Below, piece by piece: positions 56,282-64,000 of a stretch of DNA of 64,000 nucleotides. Both the position numbers and the translations under genes were made by a program. The notes under the pieces are model-generated. The model was not told the origin of the DNA. It saw only the letters and a program-made list of their open reading frames with translations, and searched no databases. The stretch is from Pelagimonas sp. (GTDB taxonomy: Bacteria > Pseudomonadota > Alphaproteobacteria > Rhodobacterales > Rhodobacteraceae), in assembly GCA_025210345.1 (NCBI GenBank), contig JAOARX010000016.1, positions 62,001 through 126,000 of the forward strand. Reading direction: 5' to 3'. Each line of letters opens with the position of its first letter. The first letter of the stretch is position 1.

Positions 56282-57193
56282 TCACCACAGCCTGTTCAGC
56301 AGCTTGAACACCTCGGTCAGGATCGGGCTTTGCATATTGCGCTCTAGGGCGATCATGCAAAGGCAGGCGGGAACAGATACGCTGTCACAGACCGCAAGGC
56401 CCGAACTTTGCTTTTGGTGCAGTGCGATGGATTCCCGGCAGAGGCTCAGCCCAACCCCGGAGCGAACCATTTCAAGCATGGATGCCTCTTGGTCGACTTT
56501 CGCAACGACATTCGGGCGACATCCATATGCGTCAAAAATCCGGGACAGCAACCTGTGGTGTACCGATGTCTTTGGGGTTCCGATCCAGGGCAGCGTGGCC
56601 AGATCTTTCCAATCTGTGTCTTCGATCTGTGTATCCCATCCCGAAGGCGCGATGACCCGATAGGTGAAATTCGCCAGCTTGACCGCATGCACGGGGTGTT
56701 CCGAAAGATGGCTGATCCCGCTCAATTCATCCGGGCCACACAGGTAAAACCCCGCGTCAATCCGTCCTCGGTTCAACCAGCCCAACATGTCGCCGCTGAC
56801 GCCATGAATGAGTTCCGTTTCAATATCAGGCTGGTCGTTGCGCAATTGTGCCAAAAGGGCGCCAAGGCGGATGAATTCGGGATCGACGATGGTGCCGATG
56901 GCCAGCCTGCCACTGATACGCCCAAGCCGTTGGTGGGCGCTGCGCTGAAAATCGCGCAGGGTTGCGAGAACCTGTTCCGCCTTGGGCACAAGTGCGGCCC
57001 CATCATGTGTCAGCGCAAGGCCGCCGGGGGTACGGCTGAACAGCGTCAGACCCGTTTCTTCGCTTAACCGCCTGAGCTGATGGCTGACGGCGGGCTGTGT
57101 GAGGTTCAGATGCTCAGCTGCGCGCGAAACACTGCCTTCACGCGCGACCGAGACAAACGCCACAAGCGTGGTGATGTTCGGGAAAGGAGGCAT
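56282..57193 (-). CDS. LysR-family regulator
   Basis: A 303-residue LysR protein. The helix-turn-helix is GSVSRAAEHLNLTQPAVSHQLRR shortened here to its core SRAAEHLNLTQPAVS at about 22-37, and a periplasmic-binding-like effector domain follows. It is divergent from a GMC oxidoreductase gene, which it probably activates in response to that enzyme's substrate or product. The 144-base gap holds GGACA-tgttt-TGTCC (57279-57293), a possible part of its site. Confidence 0.9.
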   Translation of the reverse strand: MPPFPNITTLVAFVSVAREGSVSRAAEHLNLTQPAVSHQLRRLSEETGLTLFSRTPGGLALTHDGAALVPKAEQVLATLRDFQRSAHQRLGRISGRLAIGTIVDPEFIRLGALLAQLRNDQPDIETELIHGVSGDMLGWLNRGRIDAGFYLCGPDELSGISHLSEHPVHAVKLANFTYRVIAPSGWDTQIEDTDWKDLATLPWIGTPKTSVHHRLLSRIFDAYGCRPNVVAKVDQEASMLEMVRSGVGLSLCRESIALHQKQSSGLAVCDSVSVPACLCMIALERNMQSPILTEVFKLLNRLW

Positions 57194-57337
57194 ATTAAAA
57201 TTCCTAATACATATGAGAGGGGATTGTCATTGGGAATCCGCTTGAACTTGGGGCAAACTGGGTAAAATGACCATGGTTGGACATGTTTTGTCCTGACGCC
57301 GGTCTATGGAATAAATAATGCTAATGGGGTTGGGCAT

Positions 57338-59005
57338 ATGTCGAAGGATACTGTTGAATTTGACTATATCGTGGTTGGTGCGGGTTCGGCCGGATGCCTG
57401 ATGGCCAACCGTCTTAGCGCGGACCCGAACAACCGGGTGTTGCTGTTAGAGGCCGGCAAGCCAGACACCTATCCGTGGATCCACATCCCTGTTGGCTACC
57501 TGTATTGCATCGGCAACCCCCGCGCGGATTGGATGTATAAAACCGAGGCGGATAAGGGGCTGAACGGGCGCAGCCTGATCTATCCGCGGGGCAAGACCCT
57601 GGGGGGGTGCTCTTCGATCAACGGGATGATCTATATGCGCGGGCAGGCGCGGGATTATGACAATTGGGCCAGGCTGACGGGGGAAGAGGCCTGGACCTGG
57701 GAAAACTGCCTGAAGGATTTCAAGGCGCATGAAGATCACTACAAACTGGACGATGGCGCCGACCCGGTCACCGGGGACAACAGCCGGTTTTCGGATCTGC
57801 ATGGCACAGGGGGTGAATGGCGGATCGAAAAGCAGCGGCTGCGCTGGGATGTGCTGGACAGTTTCGCGGATGCCGCGGTCGAGGCCGGCGTGCCACGCAC
57901 CGACGATTTCAACACCGGTGACAATTCGGGCGTCGGGTATTTCGATGTGAACCAGCGCTCGGGCTGGCGGTGGAACACGTCCAAGGCCTTCTTGCGCCCG
58001 GCCAAGTCACGCCCGAACCTGACCATCTGGACCGAGGCGCAGGTTGAAAAACTGACCTTTGATCAGCAGGCCGACGGAAAGCTGCGCTGCTCGGGGGCCC
58101 AGGTTCACCGGCGCGGCACCCCGGTTCATGTCCGCGCTCGCCAAGAGGTCGTTTTGTCGGCCGGTGCGGTGAATTCGCCTCAGATCCTTCAGCTTTCCGG
58201 GGTTGGTCCGGCTGAACTGTTGAAAGACCACGGGATCGACGTGGTGATGGACGCGCCGCATGTGGGGGGCAACCTGCAAGATCACCTGCAAATTCGTTCG
58301 GTGTTCAAAGTCAGTGGCACGCGTACGTTGAATACTCTGGCCAACTCGTTTCTGGGCAAGGCGCGGATCGGCTTGGAGTATCTGTTCACGCGATCTGGCC
58401 CCATGAGCATGTCGCCCAGTCAACTGGGGGCGTTCACCCGGTCTGATCCTACGCAGCCCCACGCCAATCTTGAATATCATGTGCAGCCGCTCAGTCTTGA
58501 GGCCTTTGGCGAAGACCTGCACCCGTTTCCCGCCATGACGGTGAGCGTCTGCAATCTGAACCCAACCAGCCGGGGGCATATTCGGATCGGGTCAGGCAAT
58601 TTCCGCGACGCGCCCAAGATCACGCCGAACTATCTGGCAACCCCCGAAGACCGCAAAGTTGCGGCGGACAGTTTGCGCCAGGTCCGCGAAATCATGGCGC
58701 AGCCCGCGATGAAACCGTATGAACCCGAAGAATTCAAACCGGGTATACAATATCAAAGCGACGAAGATCTGGCCCGGCTTGCCGGTGACATTGCCAGCAC
58801 GATTTTCCACCCCGTCGGCACCCTGCGCATGGGGCGTGAGGACGACCCGACCGCCGTGGTTGATCCGCAGTTGCGCATGAAGGGGATTGCGGGGCTGCGT
58901 GTGGTCGATGCCTCGGTCATGCCCGAAATCACCAGCGGGAACACCAATTCGCCCACCATCATGATCGCGGAAAAAGCGGCGGGCTGGATGTGTCAGGGCG
59001 CCTGA
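57338..59005 (+). CDS. GMC-family oxidoreductase (choline/alcohol dehydrogenase-like)
   Basis: A 555-residue FAD enzyme. The nucleotide fold is [19 protein letters not shown], the GMC signature 1 is [20 protein letters not shown], signature 2 is [16 protein letters not shown], and the active-site pair is His in [13 protein letters not shown] and Asn in [16 protein letters not shown]. It oxidises an alcohol to an aldehyde. It resembles BetA in layout, but there is no betB or betI nearby, so another alcohol is as likely. Confidence 0.9.
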   Translation: MSKDTVEFDYIVVGAGSAGCLMANRLSADPNNRVLLLEAGKPDTYPWIHIPVGYLYCIGNPRADWMYKTEADKGLNGRSLIYPRGKTLGGCSSINGMIYMRGQARDYDNWARLTGEEAWTWENCLKDFKAHEDHYKLDDGADPVTGDNSRFSDLHGTGGEWRIEKQRLRWDVLDSFADAAVEAGVPRTDDFNTGDNSGVGYFDVNQRSGWRWNTSKAFLRPAKSRPNLTIWTEAQVEKLTFDQQADGKLRCSGAQVHRRGTPVHVRARQEVVLSAGAVNSPQILQLSGVGPAELLKDHGIDVVMDAPHVGGNLQDHLQIRSVFKVSGTRTLNTLANSFLGKARIGLEYLFTRSGPMSMSPSQLGAFTRSDPTQPHANLEYHVQPLSLEAFGEDLHPFPAMTVSVCNLNPTSRGHIRIGSGNFRDAPKITPNYLATPEDRKVAADSLRQVREIMAQPAMKPYEPEEFKPGIQYQSDEDLARLAGDIASTIFHPVGTLRMGREDDPTAVVDPQLRMKGIAGLRVVDASVMPEITSGNTNSPTIMIAEKAAGWMCQGA

Positions 59006-59076
59006 CCCGGGCAAAACATGTTTGCAACACTCAAAGCGCCCGGGCACGGGCGCTTTCAGGTGGGCGGGTTCAGGTC

Positions 59077-59364
59077 TCAGGCCGCGGCGCGTTCGACCGC
59101 CTCGGGGCAGGCTTCGCGCAGTTTCGCCAGGATACCATGGACCGAGCAGGAGGCATCGCTGTCTTCGCCAGAATAGTTCCAGCAGCTTGAGCAGGTCGCG
59201 CTTTGCGACGGCTCAAAGGCAGCGCAGCCCGTGGCAACGGTGACGTGACCCCCAACCGGGCAATCCACCTGGTCCGAAGAATGCGTGGGATGCGCGTCGA
59301 TTTTCGCAGAGTTCACGCAAACGCTGCATTTGTTTTGAAACTGATGATGGGCAATCTGTGTCAT
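59077..59364 (-). CDS. Small Cys-rich protein, possible metal-binding
   Basis: A 95-residue protein with eight Cys at 13, 16, 35, 47, 58, 61, 73 and 86. It includes two CxxC pairs (NKCSVCVN and TCSSCWNY) and several His. There is no signal peptide. GAGG lies nine bases before the ATG. The pattern suggests a zinc ribbon-like or Fe-S fold, but I do not recognise the family. Confidence 0.6.
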   Translation of the reverse strand: MTQIAHHQFQNKCSVCVNSAKIDAHPTHSSDQVDCPVGGHVTVATGCAAFEPSQSATCSSCWNYSGEDSDASCSVHGILAKLREACPEAVERAAA

Positions 59365-59960
59365 GGCCGTACCTCGCTAGACGTCGCGCCAACGCAATGG
59401 CGCAAGTTTGTTTGGTGCCGTGGGTGCCTTGACGTGGTGTCCTTGCTGGCTGCCGGTTGGTGGCTGGCTGGGGTCACATCTGGGTGCCTGAGCATGAGAA
59501 GACTATACCCTTCACAAAGCCGATCTCAAAGGGGGGTGTTGCGAAAAAATGAGGAAAAGCACCATTTTTCAATGGTTTAATCCTGATTGTTTTGGTTTTT
59601 TGCCTGAGTATTTTTGTTTCCAGATCCGACAATTTTGCTTTTCAAACCTGATTGATTCTGTTGGCCACGATGTCGCGCAGCCCCCCCTAGGGCCAGCCCG
59701 GTCCGCGTCGCAATCGGGTGGCGTAGCGGGCCCTGGCGACGTGGTGCCGGGAGCGGCAATTGGTGAATCGGACCCGTTTGTCCGGCTTGACGGGCATCTG
59801 GACACTTTCCGCGCCCCGTTGCGCTACTTTCCCTAGACGCGCTTTTCGTTGTTAGAGTGCCGCTTTTGCTCAACAAAAAATGCCTGGGCGAAAATGGGCG
59901 TGTCCTGACTGCGAAACAATTGTTGACCGCGCCAGACATGTTCTGGCAAGAGATCCGCAT
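59365..59960. other. Gene-free stretch before the cobalamin riboswitch
   Basis: About 600 bases. The part at about 59540-59660 is unusually A+T rich, with T runs readable as terminators or UP-like promoter DNA; the remainder is GC-rich. Open frames here lack ribosome sites and recognisable products. It probably holds the promoter of the riboswitch-controlled operon. Confidence 0.5.
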
Positions 59961-60127
59961 GTTCGGTTCCGGGGATGCCCCGGAAGCAATAGGGAATGTC
60001 GTGCGGCGTATTACGCCAATTCGGCAACTGCCCCCGCAACTGTAGGCGGCGAGCACAGCTGACATAGCCACTGGAAAATCCGGGAAGGCCAGCTTTGTGC
60101 ATTGACCCGCAAGTCAGGAGACCTGCC
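59961..60127 (+). promoter_or_regulatory. Cobalamin riboswitch
   Basis: Conserved class-I blocks occur in order: GGTTCC, AGCAATAGGGAA, CAACTGCCCCCGCAACTGTA, AGCCACTGG, CGGGAAGGCC and GACCCGCAAGTCAGGAGACC. It precedes the metal transporter operon by 146 bases. Adenosyl- or other cobalamin should lower expression, linking the transporter to cobalt supply for B12. Confidence 0.95.
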
Positions 60128-60273
60128 GAACCTGCGCCTCTGGAAAGGGCGCTCATCATCGGCGACGGGGGTGCGCTGAAACCGTTTTCTGGTGTTCAGA
60201 CGGCGGTTCCTCCTCCCGCTTCGTCAAAAAAATAATGTGCCGGGGAAGGCGCGACGTGACAAGGAACGAACAT

Positions 60274-61059
60274 ATGAAAAAGCTGCTGTTGGCTGCATCG
60301 GCTGCGCTGGCCATTCCGGCGATGGCTCAGGCCCATTTTCTGCTGGAATATACCGAAGACACCATGATTGACCGCCCCGGTGATGTGCCGGTCAAGCTGA
60401 TCTTCTGGCATCCGCATGAGGCGGGGCATGTCATGACCATGGAAAAGCCCCAAGAATTCTTTGTGATCCACAACGGTGAAAAGACCGACTTGATGGACAC
60501 GCTCAAGGAAACCACCTTTGAGGGTGCCGACAACAGCGCCCAGGCTTTTGATGCGACCGTTCCGGTCAAGCGCTCGGGCGACTATGTGATCGTGACCGTG
60601 CCGGCCCCGTATTACGAAGAGTCGGAAGACATCTACATCCAGCAGATCACCAAAGCCTATCTGAACCGCAATGAGCTGCCCACCGATTGGGATCAGCCCC
60701 AGGGGCTGGCCACGGAAATCCTGCCGCTGAACAAACCCTATAACGTGATCGCGGGCTCGACCTTTACCGGGCGTGTTCTGGCCGAGGGCAAGCCCGTCGC
60801 CGGTGCCGAGATCGAGATCGAGTACATGGCGTCCGAGCCCGACATGTCCGGCACAGGCGCAAAAGCCGCGACAGCGTCGACCTTGCCCGGCGGCGCCATC
60901 GTCGCGATTTCGGATGACAACGGTTATTTCACCTTTGGTGTGCCCAAAGCGGGCTATTGGGGCTTTGCTGCGCTGGGTTCCGGCCCCGCGACAGAGCACG
61001 AAGGCAAAGAGCTGAGCCAAGACGCGGTCATCTGGATCCGTGCCTGGGACATGGAGTGA
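60274..61059 (+). CDS. DUF4198 periplasmic metal-uptake component (NikK-like)
   Basis: A 261-residue protein with a signal peptide ending AIPAMAQAH, so mature protein would begin near a His. It belongs to DUF4198, found beside ECF nickel/cobalt transporters as NikK. A C-terminal beta-sandwich region reads SDDNGYFTFGVPKAGYWGF. It may bring metal to CbiM. ATG 60274 with AAGGAA upstream is preferred to an upstream frame extension. It is first in the riboswitch operon. Confidence 0.85.
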   Translation: MKKLLLAASAALAIPAMAQAHFLLEYTEDTMIDRPGDVPVKLIFWHPHEAGHVMTMEKPQEFFVIHNGEKTDLMDTLKETTFEGADNSAQAFDATVPVKRSGDYVIVTVPAPYYEESEDIYIQQITKAYLNRNELPTDWDQPQGLATEILPLNKPYNVIAGSTFTGRVLAEGKPVAGAEIEIEYMASEPDMSGTGAKAATASTLPGGAIVAISDDNGYFTFGVPKAGYWGFAALGSGPATEHEGKELSQDAVIWIRAWDME

Positions 61060-61065
61060 TCCCCG

Positions 61066-61677
61066 ATGCACATCGTTGACGGAGCCCTGTCCAACCCTGT
61101 CGTGATCGGTGGCGCGCTGGCTGCCGTGGGTGGCGTGGCGGTTGGATTGAAATCGCTGGATCTGGACCGCATCCCCACAGCCGGGGTGCTTTCAGCCAGC
61201 TTTTTCGTGGCCTCGCTGATCCATGTGCCAATCGGCCCGTCTTCTGTGCATCTGATACTGAATGGTCTGGCCGGGCTTTTGCTTGGCTGGGCCGCCTTCC
61301 CGGCGCTGTTTGTCGGACTGCTGTTGCAAGCGGTGTTCTTTGGGTTTGGCGGGCTGACCGTTTTGGGTGTGAATGCCGTGAACATTGCAATGCCCGCCGT
61401 GCTGGCCTGGATGATTTTTGGCCGTTTGATCGGTCGTGGCACGCCGGTGCAGGGGGCCATCTGGGGCGGGATCGGCGGTGCCTTTGCGATTGCCGCGACC
61501 ACGGGATTGGTTGCCGTTTCACTGGCCCTGTCGGGTGACGCGTTCGTTCCCGCCGCCAAACTGGTCTTTTTCGCGCATATCCCCGTCATGGTGATCGAGG
61601 CGGTTCTGACCGGCTTTGCTGTCCTGTTGGCGCGCAAGGTCAAACCCGAACTGTTCAAAAAGGCCCCATCCGCATGA
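61066..61677 (+). CDS. cbiM: ECF transporter substrate component CbiM
   Basis: A 203-residue membrane protein with about six helices. The N-terminus MHIVDGALSNP includes His2 and Asp5, and HVPIGPSSVHLILNG supplies further ligands. In CbiM/NikM the N-terminal amine and His2 bind the metal directly, so the start is fixed. It transports Co(II) or Ni(II); the B12 riboswitch favours cobalt. Confidence 0.94.
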   Translation: MHIVDGALSNPVVIGGALAAVGGVAVGLKSLDLDRIPTAGVLSASFFVASLIHVPIGPSSVHLILNGLAGLLLGWAAFPALFVGLLLQAVFFGFGGLTVLGVNAVNIAMPAVLAWMIFGRLIGRGTPVQGAIWGGIGGAFAIAATTGLVAVSLALSGDAFVPAAKLVFFAHIPVMVIEAVLTGFAVLLARKVKPELFKKAPSA

Positions 61678-62243
61678 AACATCTGCTATTGATCCTTTCC
61701 CTGATCGTGGCGCCGCTGCCGGCGCTGGCGCATAAGGTGATTGCCGGTGTGTTTCCGGCCGGTGATGCCATCGAAGGCGAATTCGGGTTTTCCAATGGCG
61801 ATATGGCTGTCGACCAAGAGGTGATTGTCACCGGTCCCGATGGGGCGGAACTGGGGCGCACCGTGACCGATGCGGATGGGTTCTTTTTGTTCACCCCAAA
61901 ACAGCCCGTGGCCCATACGTTCTCTGCCGACATGGGGGCAGGCCATGTGGCCGAGGTGACGATGTCAGCGGATGAGGTTGCCGCTCTCATGGGGGTCGCC
62001 GCACCCGAGGCACCCGCCGACGTCTCTGAGGTGATCAACAGCCCCGCGGGGGCAGGCCTGTCCGACGAAGAGCGGGCCGCGATCGCACAGGCCGTGCGCG
62101 ATGAGGTCCGCCCGCTGCGCCGCGAAATTGCTGCCTATCGCGAAGCCAACGACCTGCAGCGCATTCTGGGGGGGATTGGCTATATCATCGGACTGTTCGG
62201 CATCGGATTTTATGTTGCCGCCCGCAAGAAGATGACCGGCTGA
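61674..62243 (+). CDS. cbiL: Additional ECF transporter component CbiL/NikL
   Basis: A 189-residue protein with a signal peptide (LLILSLIVAPLPALAH), a periplasmic beta-domain (VTDADGFFLFTPKQP) and one C-terminal membrane helix (ILGGIGYIIGLFGIGFYVAA). This layout matches NikL/CbiL, which replaces the small CbiN subunit in KMLQO-type systems. It overlaps cbiM by four bases. Confidence 0.85.
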   Translation: MKHLLLILSLIVAPLPALAHKVIAGVFPAGDAIEGEFGFSNGDMAVDQEVIVTGPDGAELGRTVTDADGFFLFTPKQPVAHTFSADMGAGHVAEVTMSADEVAALMGVAAPEAPADVSEVINSPAGAGLSDEERAAIAQAVRDEVRPLRREIAAYREANDLQRILGGIGYIIGLFGIGFYVAARKKMTG

Positions 62244-63025
62244 TGGCGCATGCACTTGAACCCAAGGCCAAAACCCTGGCCGAGGCGACCCATGATGCAC
62301 CCTATGGCCTGATTGGGGATCTTGATCCGCGTTTGCGCATTGTTATGGCCTGCCTGTTCGCGATTGTGACCGTCGCGCTGGGTTCGCTGCCCGCCTTGAC
62401 GCTGGCGCTGGCGGTTTCTGTCTCGCTGTTGCTCCTTTCGCGGTTGCCGATCCGCCGCACGTTCAAACGCATGGCGATGATGGATGGTTTTATCATATTC
62501 ATGCTTGTGCTTTTGCCGTTTTCCACCCCCGGCGACACCATGTTCACCTTGTTTGGTATTGCCGCCAGTTGGCAGGGGCTTTGGAAGGCGGTTGAAATCG
62601 CGCTGACGGCCAATGCGGCGATCCTTGCCCTGATGGTCTTGGTGGGCACGATGGAGCCCGTCACCCTTGGCCATGCGCTGTATCGCCTGCGCTGTCCCGA
62701 AGTGCTGGTGCATCTGATGATGTTCACCATCCGCTACATCGAGGTGCTGCGCGAAGAGTATCTACGCCTGCGTGGCGCCATGAAGGTGCGTGGCTTTCGC
62801 CCCGGCACCAATCTGCACACATATCGCAGTTTCGGCTATCTGGTGGGGATGATGCTGGTCAGGGCGATCGAACGATCCGAGCGCATCCTAGGCGCGATGA
62901 AATGCCGAGGGTTTTCAGGGCGCATGGTGTTGTTGCAGGACTTTGCGCTGACCCGCCGCGACCACCTGTTTGCAGTTTGCCTTGTTACGACATGTATCGG
63001 CCTGCTAATCGTGGATCTGTTATGA
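62243..63025 (+). CDS. cbiQ: ECF transporter transmembrane component CbiQ
   Basis: A 260-residue membrane protein with about five helices. The two coupling-helix motifs are A-x-x-x-R-G-like: YLRLRGAMKVRGFRPGT and RILGAMKCRGFSGRM. It joins the ATPase to CbiM. The start shares one base with the cbiL stop (TGATG). Confidence 0.94.
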   Translation: MAHALEPKAKTLAEATHDAPYGLIGDLDPRLRIVMACLFAIVTVALGSLPALTLALAVSVSLLLLSRLPIRRTFKRMAMMDGFIIFMLVLLPFSTPGDTMFTLFGIAASWQGLWKAVEIALTANAAILALMVLVGTMEPVTLGHALYRLRCPEVLVHLMMFTIRYIEVLREEYLRLRGAMKVRGFRPGTNLHTYRSFGYLVGMMLVRAIERSERILGAMKCRGFSGRMVLLQDFALTRRDHLFAVCLVTTCIGLLIVDLL

Positions 63026-63678
63026 CCATTATCGCGCTTGATGACATCCACTTTGCCTATCCGGGGTATGACCCGGTGCTCACAGGGGCGTCTTTTCGTC
63101 TTGAGCCTGGGCAGAGGCTTGCCATCACGGGGCCGAACGGGTCGGGCAAATCCACGTTGTTTCGCATTGCCCTGGGGTTGCAGACCCCGGACGCCGGGCG
63201 CGTCACCGCTTTTGGACAAGAGCGCCGCGCCGAGACCGATTTTCACGACGTCCGCCGTCGGATCGGGCTGGTGTTCCAGGACCCGGACGATCAGTTGTTT
63301 TGCCCCACCGTTGCCGAGGATATCGCCTTTGGTCCCCTTAATCTGGGGCGCACCAAAGAGCAAGCGATTGCCATCGTTGATAAGATCCTGAATGACCTCG
63401 ACCTAGTCCATCTGCGCGACCGGATCACACACAAACTGTCAGGCGGGGAAAAGCGCCTGGTGACGCTGGCCACTGTTCTGGCCATGGAACCCGAAGCGCT
63501 GTTGCTGGACGAGCCCACGAACGCCCTTGATACCAAGAACGAAGCCCGGTTGCTGGAGATCCTGCAAACGCTGCCGCAGGCGATTTTGCTGGTGAGCCAT
63601 GCCCCCAAGTTCCGCGAAGCCGTTGCCACGGACGAGCTGATCCTGAGCAACGGAAAACTGGAAGAACCAAGGATCTGA
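63022..63678 (+). CDS. cbiO: ECF transporter ATPase CbiO
   Basis: A 218-residue ABC ATPase. Walker A is GPNGSGKSTLFR, the Q-loop lies in VFQDPDDQLFCPTV, the signature is KLSGGEKRLVTLATVLA and Walker B is ALLLDEPTNALD. It is slightly short compared with CbiO homologues of about 270. It overlaps cbiQ by four bases and ends the operon. Confidence 0.95.
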   Translation: MTIIALDDIHFAYPGYDPVLTGASFRLEPGQRLAITGPNGSGKSTLFRIALGLQTPDAGRVTAFGQERRAETDFHDVRRRIGLVFQDPDDQLFCPTVAEDIAFGPLNLGRTKEQAIAIVDKILNDLDLVHLRDRITHKLSGGEKRLVTLATVLAMEPEALLLDEPTNALDTKNEARLLEILQTLPQAILLVSHAPKFREAVATDELILSNGKLEEPRI

Positions 63679-63849
63679 TCGCGCAGCGGCGTTTTGTGCC
63701 CCCTCAAACGGGCCGGGCGTGTAGCCGTGCCTTTCGGTGAGCAATCAGCGGCACGGGATGAGCGCGCAAGACCGTATGAAACATCTACGATCCGCACGCG
63801 TCACCAAGTTGACAAGACAAGGGATTTGCCAGATACAGCCGGGCAGTGC

Positions 63850-63927
63850 GGGCCGTTAGCTCAGCTGGATTAGAGCAGGGAACTTCTAATTCTCAGGTCG
63901 GGGGTTCGAGTCCTCCACGGCTCGCCA
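63850..63927 (+). tRNA. tRNA-Arg (anticodon TCT)
   Basis: A 78-base tRNA. The acceptor stem GGGCCGT pairs with ACGGCTC, the D-arm is TAGCTCAGCTGGATTAGAGCA, the anticodon loop CTTCTAA gives TCT, the T-arm is GGGGGTTCGAGTCCTCC, and an encoded CCA ends the gene. It decodes AGA/AGG, rare codons in this GC-rich genome. No integrase gene follows within the remaining 70 bases. Confidence 0.96.
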
Positions 63928-64000
63928 TATTGTCCGTCACCAGGGTTTGGCACCCAAACGCGACCCGCCCTAAGCGAGAGCTTGGCGCACCTCATTGGTA

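Noticed and set aside
63725..63756. CCGTGCC/GGCACGG inverted repeat after cbiO as a terminator
   Set aside because: The 18-base loop is large and there is no T run; support is too weak to list.

Overview
The window looks like part of a chromosome from a marine alphaproteobacterium of the family Rhodobacteraceae (Roseobacter group). Pointers are a GC-rich background with ATG/GTG starts and tight ATGA overlaps, an LdtR-type MarR regulator, a PutA without its own DNA-binding domain facing an Lrp-type regulator, an NDUFS4-type complex I subunit, phosphonate (phn) genes with a DUF1045 protein, and a trimethylamine-dehydrogenase-like demethylase. This is inferred from gene content; no database search was possible.

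Layout. 1-2.1 kb: end of a C-P lyase region (phnN end, DUF1045, phnM). 2.1-5.3 kb: a class-III aminotransferase and a Rossmann-fold protein, divergent from an XRE-cupin regulator across a perfect palindrome. 5.3-20.5 kb: mostly housekeeping genes (folA-thyA, CbiX-like chelatase, gloA, ldtR, sdhE, an aspartate-type aminotransferase, suhB-like phosphatase, rhomboid, putA/putR) among small secreted proteins of unknown function. 20.5-22.5 kb: a tRNA-Leu followed by a decayed mobile-element scar (truncated serine recombinase fused to an internally deleted IS5-family element). 22.5-25.3 kb: the complex I subunit, a possible structured RNA and uvrB.

25.3-39.8 kb is a large chemosensory locus. The plus-strand operon is STAS-cheY-cheA-cheW-mcp-cheW-cheR-cheB. 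Divergent from it on the minus strand are a coiled-coil protein with CheZ-like and receptor-like motifs, a BLUF photoreceptor domain with an altered flavin-site residue, a soluble PAS chemoreceptor and a GAF/PAS hybrid histidine kinase. Together they suggest input from light, redox or small molecules to one CheA/CheY pathway. The CheZ-like protein and the odd BLUF domain are the most novel items in the window.

39.9-45.5 kb holds amine and amino-acid catabolism genes: hydrolase, TetR regulator, flavin-dependent demethylase lacking one usual Fe-S cysteine, omega-aminotransferase and XRE-cupin regulator. 45.5-53.1 kb is a ten-gene thiamin operon behind a TPP riboswitch (thiD-O-S-G-E-F-Y-tenA-thiZ-X). 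It has no thiC, so it pairs thiazole synthesis with pyrimidine salvage. 53.2-59.4 kb has a lytic transglycosylase, a c-type cytochrome, a zinc-protease-like lipoprotein, a LysR/GMC-oxidoreductase pair and a Cys-rich small protein. 60-63.7 kb is a cobalamin-riboswitch-controlled ECF metal importer (DUF4198-cbiM-cbiL-cbiQ-cbiO), followed by a tRNA-Arg. No CRISPR array, rRNA or intact prophage was seen.
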